NCBI GenBank assembly: GCA_021152555.1
Contig: JAGKVE010000012.1
Coordinates: forward strand, 1-39,406
Source of the DNA: Bacteroidia bacterium
GTDB lineage: Bacteria; Bacteroidota; Bacteroidia; Bacteroidales; Paludibacteraceae
Length of the DNA stretch: 39,406 nt
Direction of reading: 5' to 3'
The translations under genes and the position numbers were made by a program. The notes under the pieces were generated by a model that saw only the letters and a program-made list of their open reading frames with translations, was not told the origin of the DNA and made no database searches. Shown here piece after piece: positions 23,316 to 32,760 of the stretch; positions within the stretch are counted from its first letter, which is position 1, and each line of letters opens with the position of its first letter.

Positions 23316-23846
23316 ATGGCAATATACACAAAAACAGGAGACAATGGTACAACTTCGTTGGCGAGCGGAGAGCGTGTTACTAAAACAGATCTGCGTATCG
23401 AAGCGTACGGCACGGTTGATGAACTCAATAGCTGGATCGGTTTGCTACGGGCGGATGTTAAACAATCAAGTGAGAATGTCCAACTTGCTGATAAACAGTT
23501 GCAATGGATTCAGAACAAACTATTTAACTTAGGCGCCGCATTGAGCGAAGCTCAAGGAGAGTGGGTTTCTGAGAAGGAGGTGAAACAACTCGAAGAATGG
23601 ATTGACTCGATGCAAACTGTTACCCCCAAACAGCATGCTTTTGTCTTGCCTGCCGGTAGTTCGCTTGTTGCTCAATGTCATGTGTGCCGGACCGTTTGCC
23701 GCAGGGCTGAGAGATGTATTATTAATTCCAAAGCGGCCGCAGTTGAATTGCATTTTATCAACCGGCTGAGTGACTACCTGTTTGTTTTGTCGCGATATAT
23801 AGCCTATTGCCAAAATGAAAAGGAAGATATATGGAATCCTGCCTAA
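23316..23846 (+). CDS. pduO: PduO-type ATP:cob(I)alamin adenosyltransferase
   Basis: 176 residues from ATG 23316 (MAIYTKTGDNGTTSLASGERV). It transfers the adenosyl group of ATP to cob(I)alamin to make coenzyme B12. ATP-binding TKTGDNGTTSL, the IEAYGTVDELNSWIGLLR helix and VLPAGSSLVAQCHVCRTVCRRAER are the three family motifs. Length is normal. No other cobalamin gene is nearby. Confidence 0.93.
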   Translation: MAIYTKTGDNGTTSLASGERVTKTDLRIEAYGTVDELNSWIGLLRADVKQSSENVQLADKQLQWIQNKLFNLGAALSEAQGEWVSEKEVKQLEEWIDSMQTVTPKQHAFVLPAGSSLVAQCHVCRTVCRRAERCIINSKAAAVELHFINRLSDYLFVLSRYIAYCQNEKEDIWNPA

Positions 23847-23919
23847 ATGTGGAAAAATTGACGGATTTGTGTGTGAAAGTGCAAAAAATGACAAAAAATG
23901 TAAAATATTTCATTAAATA

Positions 23920-23951
23920 TTTGCATGAACCGAAAGTTTTTACTACTTTTG
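23920..23951 (+). promoter_or_regulatory. Promoter of the DUF2795-porP-gldKLMN run
   Basis: TTTG (23920-23923), 20-nt spacer, TACTTTTG (23944-23951), 23 nt before ATG 23975. It is the only consensus promoter I see upstream of the T9SS cluster. Confidence 0.75.
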
Positions 23952-23974
23952 CACGCAATTTTGAATAGACGCGT

Positions 23975-24202
23975 ATGTATTGGACTTTGGAATTAGCATC
24001 AAGATTGGACGACGCACCATGGCCGGCAACCAAAGAAGAATTGCTTGATTATGCAAATCGGGAAGGCCTTCCGTCGGAAGTTATAGAGAACCTGAATGAG
24101 TTGGAGGGAGATGACGAAGAGCAGTATGAAAGTATTTTGGATATATGGCCTGACTTCCCTACTAACGATGATGATTTTTTGTATAACGAAGAAGAGTATT
24201 GA
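23975..24202 (+). CDS. DUF2795 family small acidic protein
   Basis: 75 residues, very acidic C-terminus (DDDFLYNEEEY). MYWTLELASRLDDAPWPATKEELLDYANREGLPSEVIENLNEL is the DUF2795 fold, predicted helical. Proteins of this family are small, widespread in Bacteroidota and without known function. It is the first gene behind the promoter serving porP; the two reading frames overlap. Confidence 0.85.
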   Translation: MYWTLELASRLDDAPWPATKEELLDYANREGLPSEVIENLNELEGDDEEQYESILDIWPDFPTNDDDFLYNEEEY

Positions 24203-25157
24203 TATAAGGCGATATATAATTGTTCTGTCAATGATGGCTTTCGTGGCGGTAAATGCGAGCGCGCAGTTTGATCCGCAGATGGGACAATATATGTATTTGA
24301 CAACGGCTTATAATCCTGCAGCGGTGGGGGACGGAGGCTTGATGAAAGTGGCAGGAATGCACCGCATGCAATATGTTGACATCCGGAATGCCCCGATGAG
24401 TACTTGGTTTGGTTTTAGTTCTCCTTTTGTAATAGGAAAAACAAACCACGGCGCGGGAATTCGTTTTTTGAACGACAGGTACGGATTGTTTACAACACAA
24501 TCACTTTATGCACAGTATGCCTATCGTCAGAAATTAGGATCTGGATATTTGAGCGCAGGAATTGATTTGGGCTTTGTAAATGTAGGCTTTAAGGGTGATT
24601 CTGTCAACCTCGGGAAAATGGGAGACGATTACCATGACGCAAACGACGAAGTGGTGCCGACGGGCAGCAAATCGGGTATGAAATTTGACATGAGTGTGGG
24701 ATTGTATTACAGCACCCCGACGTGGTGGGTTGGCGCGAGTTACAGCCATGTGACACGACCGACAGTTGAGTGGGATGAATATTCAGATGTAACTTTGGTC
24801 GGGACCATGTATGTGACGGGTGGTTATCACTTCCGGCTGAAAAATTACCGAGAATGGATGCTGACGCCGAGTGCAATGGTAATGACTGATTTTAAAGGAT
24901 GGGATGTGAATTTGACACTGATGTGCGATTATAAGGACCGCTATCGATGGGGATTGGGGTATCGCATCGCGGGAAGCGTTAATATACTATTAGGAATAGA
25001 TATAATATCAGGACTTCAATTAGGTTATAGTTGCGAATTGCCGACAAACAAATTGCTCTTGGAAAGTTACGGAAGTCATGAGATTTATTTGGCATACGGA
25101 TTTGATATCCTGAAACCGAAAAGGACAAACAAATATAAATCTATACGATACTTGTAG
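24168..25157 (+). CDS. porP: T9SS outer-membrane protein PorP/SprF
   Basis: 329 residues if ATG 24168 is used. Signal-peptide core RRYIIVLSMMAFVAVNASAQ is followed by FDPQMGQYMYLTTAYNPAAVGD, the hallmark of the PorP/SprF family, and a 14-strand-like beta-barrel. It probably links the outer membrane to the GldK/PorK ring. The start is uncertain: 24168 gives an unusual N-region and lies within the DUF2795 gene. An in-frame ATT at 24198 overlaps the DUF2795 stop as ATTGA and would give a textbook signal peptide (IDIRRYIIVL). It heads the order porP-gldK-L-M-N, as in Porphyromonas. Confidence 0.88.
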   Translation: MMIFCITKKSIDIRRYIIVLSMMAFVAVNASAQFDPQMGQYMYLTTAYNPAAVGDGGLMKVAGMHRMQYVDIRNAPMSTWFGFSSPFVIGKTNHGAGIRFLNDRYGLFTTQSLYAQYAYRQKLGSGYLSAGIDLGFVNVGFKGDSVNLGKMGDDYHDANDEVVPTGSKSGMKFDMSVGLYYSTPTWWVGASYSHVTRPTVEWDEYSDVTLVGTMYVTGGYHFRLKNYREWMLTPSAMVMTDFKGWDVNLTLMCDYKDRYRWGLGYRIAGSVNILLGIDIISGLQLGYSCELPTNKLLLESYGSHEIYLAYGFDILKPKRTNKYKSIRYL

Positions 25158-25202
25158 TCAAAAGACTAAGTGAAATACAATTAGAAAAATTAATCGATTA
25201 AT
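25155..25202 (+). promoter_or_regulatory. Small hairpin and 14-bp palindrome in the porP-gldK gap
   Basis: TAGTC-AAAA-GACTA (25155-25168) overlaps the porP stop, and ATTAATCGATTAAT (25189-25202) is a perfect palindrome ending 8 nt before the gldK ATG. They could be an operator, an mRNA-processing hairpin or chance; no consensus promoter is present. Confidence 0.4.
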
Positions 25203-25210
25203 ATAACTAT

Positions 25211-26560
25211 ATGAAAGTCACAAAAATTTTACCATTGGTCGCATTATTGGCGATAGTAATGGTTGGTTGCAACAAACCGGCGGGAGAACTTGTAGGATCG
25301 TACAAGTCAACCAATTTCAAGGAAGCTAATCCTTACGGAATGTTGTTTATCAAGAAGGGTTCCTTCATGATGGGCGCAAACACCCAGTCTGCTGTTTTTG
25401 AGCAGCCGGACAATGTAGTGATGGTAACCGTTGAAGCCTTCTGGATGGATGAAACGGAGATTACCAACAATGAGTACCATCAGTTCGTTGATTGGGTCCG
25501 CGATTCGATTGCACTGACTAATCTGGTTGCTGCCGGCATGACGGACTATGCTATTCAGCCCAAGGACGAAGATTTTGATGAGGAGAACTTCCGCATCAAT
25601 TGGCGTAAGAAAGTTCCATGGAACAGCAAAGAAGAGGATGTTGTAGATGCTCTCTCTTCAATGTTCTACTCTGACGGTTCATTCAATACGAACAATCTCC
25701 ACTACCGTTACAATTGGGTGAATATGGACGAAGCTCTTCCGCAACGCAATAAATTTGACGTGGCAACGAGTACCTATCCTCCCGGAGCTACGGCACGTGT
25801 AGATACGTTCTGGGTAAATGAGAATAACGAGATTAAAGACTCCACTATTTTCCGCCCGCTGCGCGAACCGAAAGACCTGTTGACGGAAAAGATTATCAGT
25901 ATTTATCCGGACACGCTCGTGTGGGCGCGTGACTTCCAATTCTCTTATAATGACCCGTTGCTTCACATGTATTTCAAACACCCGGGGTACTATGAGTATC
26001 CTGTAGTCGGTGTAACATGGGAGCAGGCACATGCATTCTGTAACTGGCGTACCAAACTTTTCAATCAATATTCTACGGTTGAAGTTAATGAATACCGTTT
26101 GCCGACGGAGGCACAATGGGAGTATGCTGCGCGCGGTGGGCGTAAAATGGCAATGTATCCGTGGGGCGGCAATTATGCCCGTGACGGCAAAGGCTGTTTC
26201 TTTGCAAACTTCAAACCCTACCGCGGTGCATACAACGATGATACCGGCACTACAACTATGAAAGTGGCTCAGTACCGTCCGAATGATTTCGGCTTGTTCG
26301 ACATGGCGGGAAATGTGTCTGAATGGACCAATTCAGCATTCCAAAGTGCTGCCAATACGCATATCCATGACTTGAACCCTGACTATGCATATATGGCACG
26401 TAAGGCTGATCCGGATATTTTGAAACGCAAAATCGTTAAGGGCGGAAGTTGGAAAGATATCAGCTATTTCATGCAGTGCGGTGTGCGCACATATGAGTAT
26501 CAATATGAGAGCCGTCCGTACATCGGTTTCCGTTGCGTACGTGCATATATTGGTGAATAA
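25211..26560 (+). CDS. gldK: T9SS ring lipoprotein GldK/PorK
   Basis: 449 residues. Lipoprotein signal MKVTKILPLVALLAIVMVGC places it on the periplasmic face of the outer membrane. The fold is FGE/SUMF1-like: GSFMMGANTQ, AFWMDETEITNNEYHQFVDW, EYPVVGVTWEQAHAFCNWR, YRLPTEAQWEYAARGG, YPWGGNYARD, GNVSEWTNSAF, IVKGGSWKD, and YIGFRCVRAY at the C-terminus. With GldN it forms the large periplasmic ring of the T9SS. Confidence 0.95.
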   Translation: MKVTKILPLVALLAIVMVGCNKPAGELVGSYKSTNFKEANPYGMLFIKKGSFMMGANTQSAVFEQPDNVVMVTVEAFWMDETEITNNEYHQFVDWVRDSIALTNLVAAGMTDYAIQPKDEDFDEENFRINWRKKVPWNSKEEDVVDALSSMFYSDGSFNTNNLHYRYNWVNMDEALPQRNKFDVATSTYPPGATARVDTFWVNENNEIKDSTIFRPLREPKDLLTEKIISIYPDTLVWARDFQFSYNDPLLHMYFKHPGYYEYPVVGVTWEQAHAFCNWRTKLFNQYSTVEVNEYRLPTEAQWEYAARGGRKMAMYPWGGNYARDGKGCFFANFKPYRGAYNDDTGTTTMKVAQYRPNDFGLFDMAGNVSEWTNSAFQSAANTHIHDLNPDYAYMARKADPDILKRKIVKGGSWKDISYFMQCGVRTYEYQYESRPYIGFRCVRAYIGE

Positions 26561-26603
26561 TTAAGGTATAATATATTTTTTTAAGATACAATAAAATAAA
26601 ATT

Positions 26604-27539
26604 ATGGCTACAGAAAATGCTGCAAAGCAAGGTTTAGGTGCAAAGTTCATGCATTGGTATGGATCTTACCAAGGAAAGAACATTGTAAACATCGTTTATT
26701 CGGTAGGTGCATCGGTCGTTATTATCGGTGCGTTGTTTAAGATTTTGCACTGGCCGGGGGCTAGTCAAGTGCTGATGGTCGGTATGTTCACCGAGGCGTT
26801 CTTGTTCATTATCGGTGCATTGGATCACCCGCACCCTGAGTTCCACTGGGAAAATGTATTCCCGCAGTTGTTAGAGTATGGAACAGAACCTGGTTTGTTG
26901 GAGGAGAAATCCAAACAAGCCCGTCCTACATTGTTAGGTGCCGGTGTGGCAGGAGCTCCTGTTACTGCTACCGGATTTACCGCACCTGCAGCCGGAGGTG
27001 AGGCCGCTGCTGCACCTTCTGCAAAAGCTCCTGGATTGAAGGATGAAGATTTCAAGGCTTTGAAAGATGGCATTGCAGATTTGGCTAAGACAGCAACGCA
27101 ATTTAGCGAATTGAGCAAAGTGGCACAAACTGGTGTTAAATTGAATGAAAAATTGGCTGCAGCTGAGGCGGCTACGACTGAATATGCTTCGAAATTGACG
27201 GCCGCAGGCTTGGCAACTGACTCGTTAGCTCAGGCAGCGAACGGTTTGTCTGGCGCATATACCCAGGTAGGGGCTGACATGCAGGCTGTTGCTCAGGAAA
27301 CGAAGGCATACAAAGCTGGTGTAGAGCAAGTCGGTAAGAGCATTGCATCTCTGAATAGTATCTATGAATTGCAATTACAGGCTGTCAATGCACAAACTGA
27401 GGCACAACGCAGTGCTGCTGCCGCTGCTAAGGAGTCTGCAGAGGCTCAGTTGGCTTTTGCTGCAGGTGCTAAGCAGTTGCAGAAACAAGTTGCTGACTTG
27501 AATAGCATCTATGGTAGCATGCTCAATGCGCTCGCGTAA
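26604..27539 (+). CDS. gldL: T9SS inner-membrane motor protein GldL/PorL
   Basis: 311 residues. Two transmembrane helices at about residues 28-50 and 55-75 (NIVYSVGASVVIIGALFKIL, VLMVGMFTEAFLFIIGAL) contain the HW-P and membrane-Glu positions used by the proton-driven GldLM motor. An Ala/Pro-rich linker and a long Ala/Gln-rich coiled coil fill the cytoplasmic C-terminus; ADLNSIYGSMLNA is the typical end. Confidence 0.95.
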   Translation: MATENAAKQGLGAKFMHWYGSYQGKNIVNIVYSVGASVVIIGALFKILHWPGASQVLMVGMFTEAFLFIIGALDHPHPEFHWENVFPQLLEYGTEPGLLEEKSKQARPTLLGAGVAGAPVTATGFTAPAAGGEAAAAPSAKAPGLKDEDFKALKDGIADLAKTATQFSELSKVAQTGVKLNEKLAAAEAATTEYASKLTAAGLATDSLAQAANGLSGAYTQVGADMQAVAQETKAYKAGVEQVGKSIASLNSIYELQLQAVNAQTEAQRSAAAAAKESAEAQLAFAAGAKQLQKQVADLNSIYGSMLNALA

Positions 27540-27595
27540 TTATTTTTGAGCAGTAATATTTAGAATAAAACAATATAATATAAAACACTTCAGCA

Positions 27596-29164
27596 ATGGG
27601 TGGAGCTAAAAACTGTCCGGAAACACCGCGACAAAAAATGATTGGTATGATGTACTTGGTGCTCACCGCCATGTTGGCGTTGAACGTAAGTACGGATATC
27701 CTCAATGGTTTTACATTGGTGGACAATAGTCTGCACTCCTCTATCGCTGCTACGGGCACTCGTAATGAGAAACTCTATCGTGACTTTCAGGCGGCTAACG
27801 CAGATAACCCTGAGAAAACACATGAGTGGTTCGATAAGGCGAAAGAGGTGCAAGTTCGTGCGGACTCCTTATACAATTATATTCAGCATTTCAAAGAAGC
27901 AATTGCTCTGTTAGCGGATGGACAAGGCCGCGTAAACGAACTTAAAGCTCAGGGATTGGACCCGACAATGCATATTCAGGGTAATTCTAACCTTGACGTA
28001 ACCGGTCAATACGCAATTGTGCAAGGGCACGGTACGGAACTTAAAGAAATAGTTGCTTATTATCGAGATTATGCAGCTAATTTGGCAGAGACAGATGCGG
28101 AGTTACGCAACTCAATCCTTACAGCGTTGGCTACAGAGCGCGGATATAACTCGCACGAAAAAGATTCATGTGACTGGGAAGTTGCTATTTTTGATGGTAT
28201 GCCTGTCGGCGCATCCGTCACTATCTTGACGAAAATGCAGAATGACGTGCGTACTACTGAAGGGCAATTAATCCAATACTTGATGGATCGCACGGACGCG
28301 GGCGACCTGCGCGTGAATAAACTGAACGCGTACGTGATTCCTAATTCGAATTACGTAATTCGTGGAGGTCGTTACTCGGCACAGATTATTCTGGCTGCTA
28401 TTGACTCAACACAACGCCCGGAGTACTATATCGAAGGACAGCGTATCAATGATCAGGGATTGTATGAAGTAACGGCATCTGGTGTCGGCCTGAAGAAGTA
28501 TTCGGGTTGGATTGCATATCAGAATCCTTCTACTGGCGAGATGGAAAACCTTCCTTTTGCAAGTGAGTATAGTGTTGGAGAACCGGCGGTTACTATTTCC
28601 AATAACGATCTGAATATTATGTACCGCGGTTACGAGAACAAATTCTCGATTTCTGTACCGGGCGTATCGAATGATAAGGTGCGCGTGAATGTCAGTGGTG
28701 CTTCAGTTAAACAACAAGGAGGCATATGGATTATCAAACCGGGTGACGGAGCAAAGAATGTTACAATCTCGGTATCTGCTGAGTTGGATGGTCGCATGCA
28801 GTCCATGGGTAGTCGTGACTACCGCGTTAAAGCGCTTCCTAAGCCGGGTGCATACTTCAAATCAGGAGAAACGGAGTATTCTGATGGTAATATCTCTCGT
28901 GGTGCTTTGCTGAACGCAGGGGCAACGGTTATCGCATCCTATGGCCCTGACGGCCTGCTGGATCTTCCGTTCCGCATAACCAGTTTCAAGGTTAATATCA
29001 ACGGTGTGCTTACAGAGGCTCGCGGTAATAAATTTACGCAAGACCAAAGAGACCGTTTGAGTAAGTTGAAGATGGGTGCTATCGTCGTAATCACCGATAT
29101 CCGCGCACAAGGTCCGGATGGCAGAGAGACGCGTCTTTCACCTATTCCTCTATCACTGAATTAA
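27596..29164 (+). CDS. gldM: T9SS motor shaft protein GldM/PorM
   Basis: 522 residues. N-terminal NCPETPRQKMIGMMYLVLTAMLALNVS contains the single transmembrane helix that sits inside the GldL pentamer. The rest is the periplasmic D1-D4 array (helical D1, then beta-rich domains) that contacts the GldK/GldN ring. Length is standard. It follows gldL by 56 bp. Confidence 0.95.
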   Translation: MGGAKNCPETPRQKMIGMMYLVLTAMLALNVSTDILNGFTLVDNSLHSSIAATGTRNEKLYRDFQAANADNPEKTHEWFDKAKEVQVRADSLYNYIQHFKEAIALLADGQGRVNELKAQGLDPTMHIQGNSNLDVTGQYAIVQGHGTELKEIVAYYRDYAANLAETDAELRNSILTALATERGYNSHEKDSCDWEVAIFDGMPVGASVTILTKMQNDVRTTEGQLIQYLMDRTDAGDLRVNKLNAYVIPNSNYVIRGGRYSAQIILAAIDSTQRPEYYIEGQRINDQGLYEVTASGVGLKKYSGWIAYQNPSTGEMENLPFASEYSVGEPAVTISNNDLNIMYRGYENKFSISVPGVSNDKVRVNVSGASVKQQGGIWIIKPGDGAKNVTISVSAELDGRMQSMGSRDYRVKALPKPGAYFKSGETEYSDGNISRGALLNAGATVIASYGPDGLLDLPFRITSFKVNINGVLTEARGNKFTQDQRDRLSKLKMGAIVVITDIRAQGPDGRETRLSPIPLSLN

Positions 29165-29176
29165 TACCAAAGAAAT

Positions 29177-30124
29177 ATGTTAAAGAAAATCAGTATTATC
29201 GCATGCTTGATGCTGGGCGTAGTGACTGCGCAAGCACAGCATAATGTTATCTCGTTCTTTGACGAGATGGGTAGTGCACGCATTCAGACGGCAGAGTTTT
29301 CGCCCTCGCATGATACGATTGTGATGGTAGATCATCGCATTGACGATGTGATTTGGTCTCGCTATATATATCGTGTTATTGACATGCGTTATAAACAAAA
29401 CTATCAACTCTATTTCCCTACAAAATCGGACGATGCAGATTATCGTAATCTGTTCAAGGTCATCACTGATGCAGTGGTTGATGGAATGCCTATCTATGAG
29501 AAGAATATGGAAACTATCAAGCCGGATTTCAAGCAGGAGCCGATTAGCCGCAATGTAATTCCAACCATGTTTATGGCTGACGACCCTATGGCTGATTATT
29601 CGGATGACCCAACGCACTTTGATATAACATCTTCCGATGCTATGTTGGTTCACTACGACAGTATAGAAGATAAGTTGTCGTTCCACTTCTATCCGTTTGA
29701 GAAATTGGTGCGCAATCAGTTGAAGTATCTGACTCAAGAGGTCGTATTTTTTGATAAACACACCTCGCGTCTGCATATCAAGATTATCGGTATAGCTCCG
29801 CTACAGTCGGATAAAATATCAACACGTGATAGTACGAACTTGATGTCTTCGCTCCGTGAGTCGATTATGTTCTGGATTCCGTTTGATAAACTGCGTCCGT
29901 ATATGGCAATGCAGTATGCCATTCCTAACCGAAACGAGACAAAACGTGTGACATACGATGAATTCTTCCAGAAACGTTTGTTCACATCCTATATCGTTGG
30001 TGAGGGAAATATGTACAATCGCTATATCCCGGATTACGCAATTTCAGAGGATGAGATAAAGAAAGAGCAAAAACGTATTGAGGCGGAGCTCCTTAATTTT
30101 GAGCAAGATCTCTGGGAATACTAA
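29177..30124 (+). CDS. gldN: T9SS ring protein GldN/PorN
   Basis: 315 residues; signal peptide MLKKISIIACLMLGVVTAQA. DDVIWSRYIYRVIDMRYKQNYQLYFP, FFDKHTSRLHIKIIGIAPL and RESIMFWIPFDKLRPYMAMQYAIPNRNE are the conserved GldN segments. Its stop overlaps the ftsX start by one base (TAATG), extending the operon into cell-division genes. Confidence 0.94.
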   Translation: MLKKISIIACLMLGVVTAQAQHNVISFFDEMGSARIQTAEFSPSHDTIVMVDHRIDDVIWSRYIYRVIDMRYKQNYQLYFPTKSDDADYRNLFKVITDAVVDGMPIYEKNMETIKPDFKQEPISRNVIPTMFMADDPMADYSDDPTHFDITSSDAMLVHYDSIEDKLSFHFYPFEKLVRNQLKYLTQEVVFFDKHTSRLHIKIIGIAPLQSDKISTRDSTNLMSSLRESIMFWIPFDKLRPYMAMQYAIPNRNETKRVTYDEFFQKRLFTSYIVGEGNMYNRYIPDYAISEDEIKKEQKRIEAELLNFEQDLWEY

Positions 30125-30984
30125 TGCGTAAACATCGTTTTCGTAACTCATACTTTATTTCTGCCGTCAGCGTGGCGTTGGTGCTGTGCCTGATAGGCTT
30201 GGAATGTGTGCTCCTGCTTTCTGCAGGGGCACTTGTTACACGCATGCGCGAGAACATGACTGTTACGGCTGTGTTGGAGCAAGGAACGGATAGCGCTCAA
30301 TGTGCTCGCTTGGAAGCTATTCTGAAGGCGGGGGGGCATTGTTGCAGTTTTCACTATATCTCTGCACAGCAAGCATTAGATGAGCATATTCGTTCGTTGG
30401 GAGAGGACCCAAGCACTTTTTTGGGATATAATCCGCTATCTGCCAGTTATGAAATTCACCCGACGGATGAGTATAGTCATCCGGATAGTCTGGCTGTATT
30501 GTCAGAAAATCTTCAGTCTCTCCCATATGTGACGGAAGTGTTGTATCCTCGGGATTTGGCGGACTTGATGAACAGCAATGTGCATGATTTCTCATTAATA
30601 CTATTGGCCGTTGCGTTAGTTTTACTATTAGTATCCATGGTATTGATTGTCAATACAATTCGTCTGCAGATTTATTCGAAGCGTTTTATTATTAATACAA
30701 TGACGCTTGTCGGAGCAACGTCATGGGTAACTCGACGACCGTTTGTAATTCGCAACATGCTTATGGGATTTCTCGCCGGCATAGTGGCATTGGTGATTTT
30801 GGCAGGAATGGTTTATTATGTGGAGTTCAAATTAGGTTTGTTTCTTTTCCCATTGACATGGCAAAATATAACGTTTGTGTCGCTGGTTGTGTTGTGTGCC
30901 GGCTTATTGATTACTTTGTTCGCTTCGTTGATTGCAACCGGCAAGTATATCCGAATGGACAATAACTCGTTGTACGAGATTTAA
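30124..30984 (+). CDS. ftsX: Cell-division ABC transporter permease FtsX
   Basis: 286 residues, one N-terminal transmembrane helix, a periplasmic domain with NMTVTAVLEQGTD and LPYVTEVLYPRDLA, and three C-terminal helices including LVGATSWVTRRPFVIRNMLMGFLAG. With FtsE it controls peptidoglycan hydrolases at the septum. ftsE is not in the window, the usual situation in Bacteroidota. Translationally coupled to gldN. Confidence 0.92.
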   Translation: MRKHRFRNSYFISAVSVALVLCLIGLECVLLLSAGALVTRMRENMTVTAVLEQGTDSAQCARLEAILKAGGHCCSFHYISAQQALDEHIRSLGEDPSTFLGYNPLSASYEIHPTDEYSHPDSLAVLSENLQSLPYVTEVLYPRDLADLMNSNVHDFSLILLAVALVLLLVSMVLIVNTIRLQIYSKRFIINTMTLVGATSWVTRRPFVIRNMLMGFLAGIVALVILAGMVYYVEFKLGLFLFPLTWQNITFVSLVVLCAGLLITLFASLIATGKYIRMDNNSLYEI

Positions 30985-30995
30985 AACTTACATGT

Positions 30996-31211
30996 ATGAA
31001 ACATACTTTACCCAAACTGAACCTTATTCTGATAGCGGTTTCGTTTGCTATCATTGTACTAGGTTTCGCGTTGATGGTTGGTGCCCCTTCAGGTGAGGTG
31101 TATAATCCTGATATTTTTTCGTTTCGCCGCGTAACTGTCGGGCCAATGATTGCATTGTTCGGCTTTGTGACTATGATTTTTGCGATATTGTTCCGCCGTA
31201 AGAAAAAATGA
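30996..31211 (+). CDS. DUF3098 family small membrane protein
   Basis: 71 residues with two transmembrane helices (NLILIAVSFAIIVLGFALMVG; GPMIALFGFVTMIFAILFRRK) separated by the conserved EVYNPDIFSFRR. Always found beside ftsX and uppP in Bacteroidota; function unknown. Overlaps uppP as ATGA. Confidence 0.9.
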   Translation: MKHTLPKLNLILIAVSFAIIVLGFALMVGAPSGEVYNPDIFSFRRVTVGPMIALFGFVTMIFAILFRRKKK

Positions 31212-32014
31212 ATTGGTTAGAAGCATTAATATTAGGAGTAGTACAAGGACTAACGGAGTTCTTGCCGGTATCCTCGTCCGGGCACTTGGAGATAGGACAA
31301 GCCCTTTTGGGTACTTCGGGTGAAGAGAATTTAATCTTTGCAATTATTGTGCATACTGCTACTGTCTTGTCAACATTAGTAGTGTTATGGAGGGAGGTCG
31401 CTCGTCTGTTCAAAGGCACTTTCACTACACTCAAATGGAATGACGAGAAAGACTACGTGGCGAAAATATTGGTATCTATGATTCCCGTATTTATTGTCGG
31501 AATGTTTTTCAAAGACCAAGTGGAATCATTTTTTGGCAATGGTTTGCTGTTAATAGGGGTGTGCCTTTTGATAACTGCTGTGCTTCTCGCCTTGAGTGAG
31601 TGGTTGCAACAACGCCGTCAGAATAAAGGACATGAGGTCGGTTATAAGGATGCTATTGTCATTGGTATTGCGCAAGCATGCGCTGTATTGCCAGGTTTAA
31701 GTCGTTCCGGAACAACTATTGCAACCGGTCTGCTATGCGGTGTGAAAAAGGAAAGCGTAGCCCAGTTCTCTTTTTTGATGGTATTAATTCCGATTCTTGG
31801 CGAAGCATTCCTTGATTTGCTCAAACTGCTGCAAGGCGAATTGACATGCAATTTAGGTGTCATTCCTGCTATAGTCGGTTTCTTGGCTGCATTCGTAACA
31901 GGATGTTTTGCATGTCGGTTTATGATAGAGATAGTCCGTCGCCAGCGGCTTATTTGGTTCGCACTTTATTGCGCGATAGTCGGTGTCGCAACGATCGTGG
32001 CTACTGTTTGCTGA
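31208..32014 (+). CDS. uppP: Undecaprenyl-diphosphate phosphatase
   Basis: 268 residues, about eight transmembrane helices. Recycles undecaprenyl diphosphate for wall and O-antigen synthesis. GLTEFLPVSSSGHLEIGQ (catalytic Glu/His) and AVLPGLSRSGTTIATGLL (Arg/Ser motif) are intact. Confidence 0.95.
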   Translation: MNWLEALILGVVQGLTEFLPVSSSGHLEIGQALLGTSGEENLIFAIIVHTATVLSTLVVLWREVARLFKGTFTTLKWNDEKDYVAKILVSMIPVFIVGMFFKDQVESFFGNGLLLIGVCLLITAVLLALSEWLQQRRQNKGHEVGYKDAIVIGIAQACAVLPGLSRSGTTIATGLLCGVKKESVAQFSFLMVLIPILGEAFLDLLKLLQGELTCNLGVIPAIVGFLAAFVTGCFACRFMIEIVRRQRLIWFALYCAIVGVATIVATVC

Positions 32015-32015
32015 A

Positions 32016-32738
32016 ATGTGGAATTTTGAGCAAGGAGAAATACTGGCGTTCGATAAGCCGTTGCATTGGACGTCGTTTGACGTGGTGGCTAAGGTTCGTT
32101 ATAATCTCTGTCGCAAGTTGGGAAAAAAGAAACTGAAAGTAGGGCATTCAGGAACATTGGACCCATTAGCTACAGGAATTGTCATCGTATGTACAGGCAA
32201 GAAAACCAAACTTATTGAGTCGTTGCAGTACGATGTAAAAGAGTACGTAGCAACGCTTCAATTAGGTGCCACAACCCCTTCTTATGATTTGGAGAAGGAG
32301 GTGGATGCCACTTATCCGACTGCCCATATAACCCGCGAACTGATAGACAAAACTATTCCTGAGTTTATTGGAGAACAATGGCAAACACCACCGGCTTTCT
32401 CAGCTTGTTGGGTAAATGGTAAGAGAGCGTATGAATTGGCACGCAAAGGAGAGGAAGTGAATTTGAAACCCAAGTTGTTGGTGATAGATGAGATAGAAGT
32501 GCTTGACTTTGATGAGTCTTTGAAACAATTGACTATCCGTGTCGTGTGCTCAAAGGGGACGTATATACGTGCTTTGGCCCGTGATATAGGTGAACGGCTG
32601 CAATCGGGGGCGCATCTTATAGCTCTTCGACGCACAAGAGTGGGAGACACACGTGTAGAGGATTGTATGAAGATAGAGAATTTTTTGGAACAGCTCAATA
32701 AATACGAACTTAAAAATTGTTTGAACGAAGAGAAATAA
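32016..32738 (+). CDS. truB: tRNA pseudouridine-55 synthase
   Basis: 240 residues from ATG 32016, one base after the uppP stop; the longer frame opening at 31983 would overlap uppP and is not needed. FDKPLHWTSFDVVAKVR and GHSGTLDPLATGIVIVC, with catalytic Asp at about residue 49, identify TruB. It modifies U55 in the T-loop of tRNAs. Confidence 0.95.
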   Translation: MWNFEQGEILAFDKPLHWTSFDVVAKVRYNLCRKLGKKKLKVGHSGTLDPLATGIVIVCTGKKTKLIESLQYDVKEYVATLQLGATTPSYDLEKEVDATYPTAHITRELIDKTIPEFIGEQWQTPPAFSACWVNGKRAYELARKGEEVNLKPKLLVIDEIEVLDFDESLKQLTIRVVCSKGTYIRALARDIGERLQSGAHLIALRRTRVGDTRVEDCMKIENFLEQLNKYELKNCLNEEK

Positions 32739-32760
32739 GAATATGTACAAGAATAATGAT

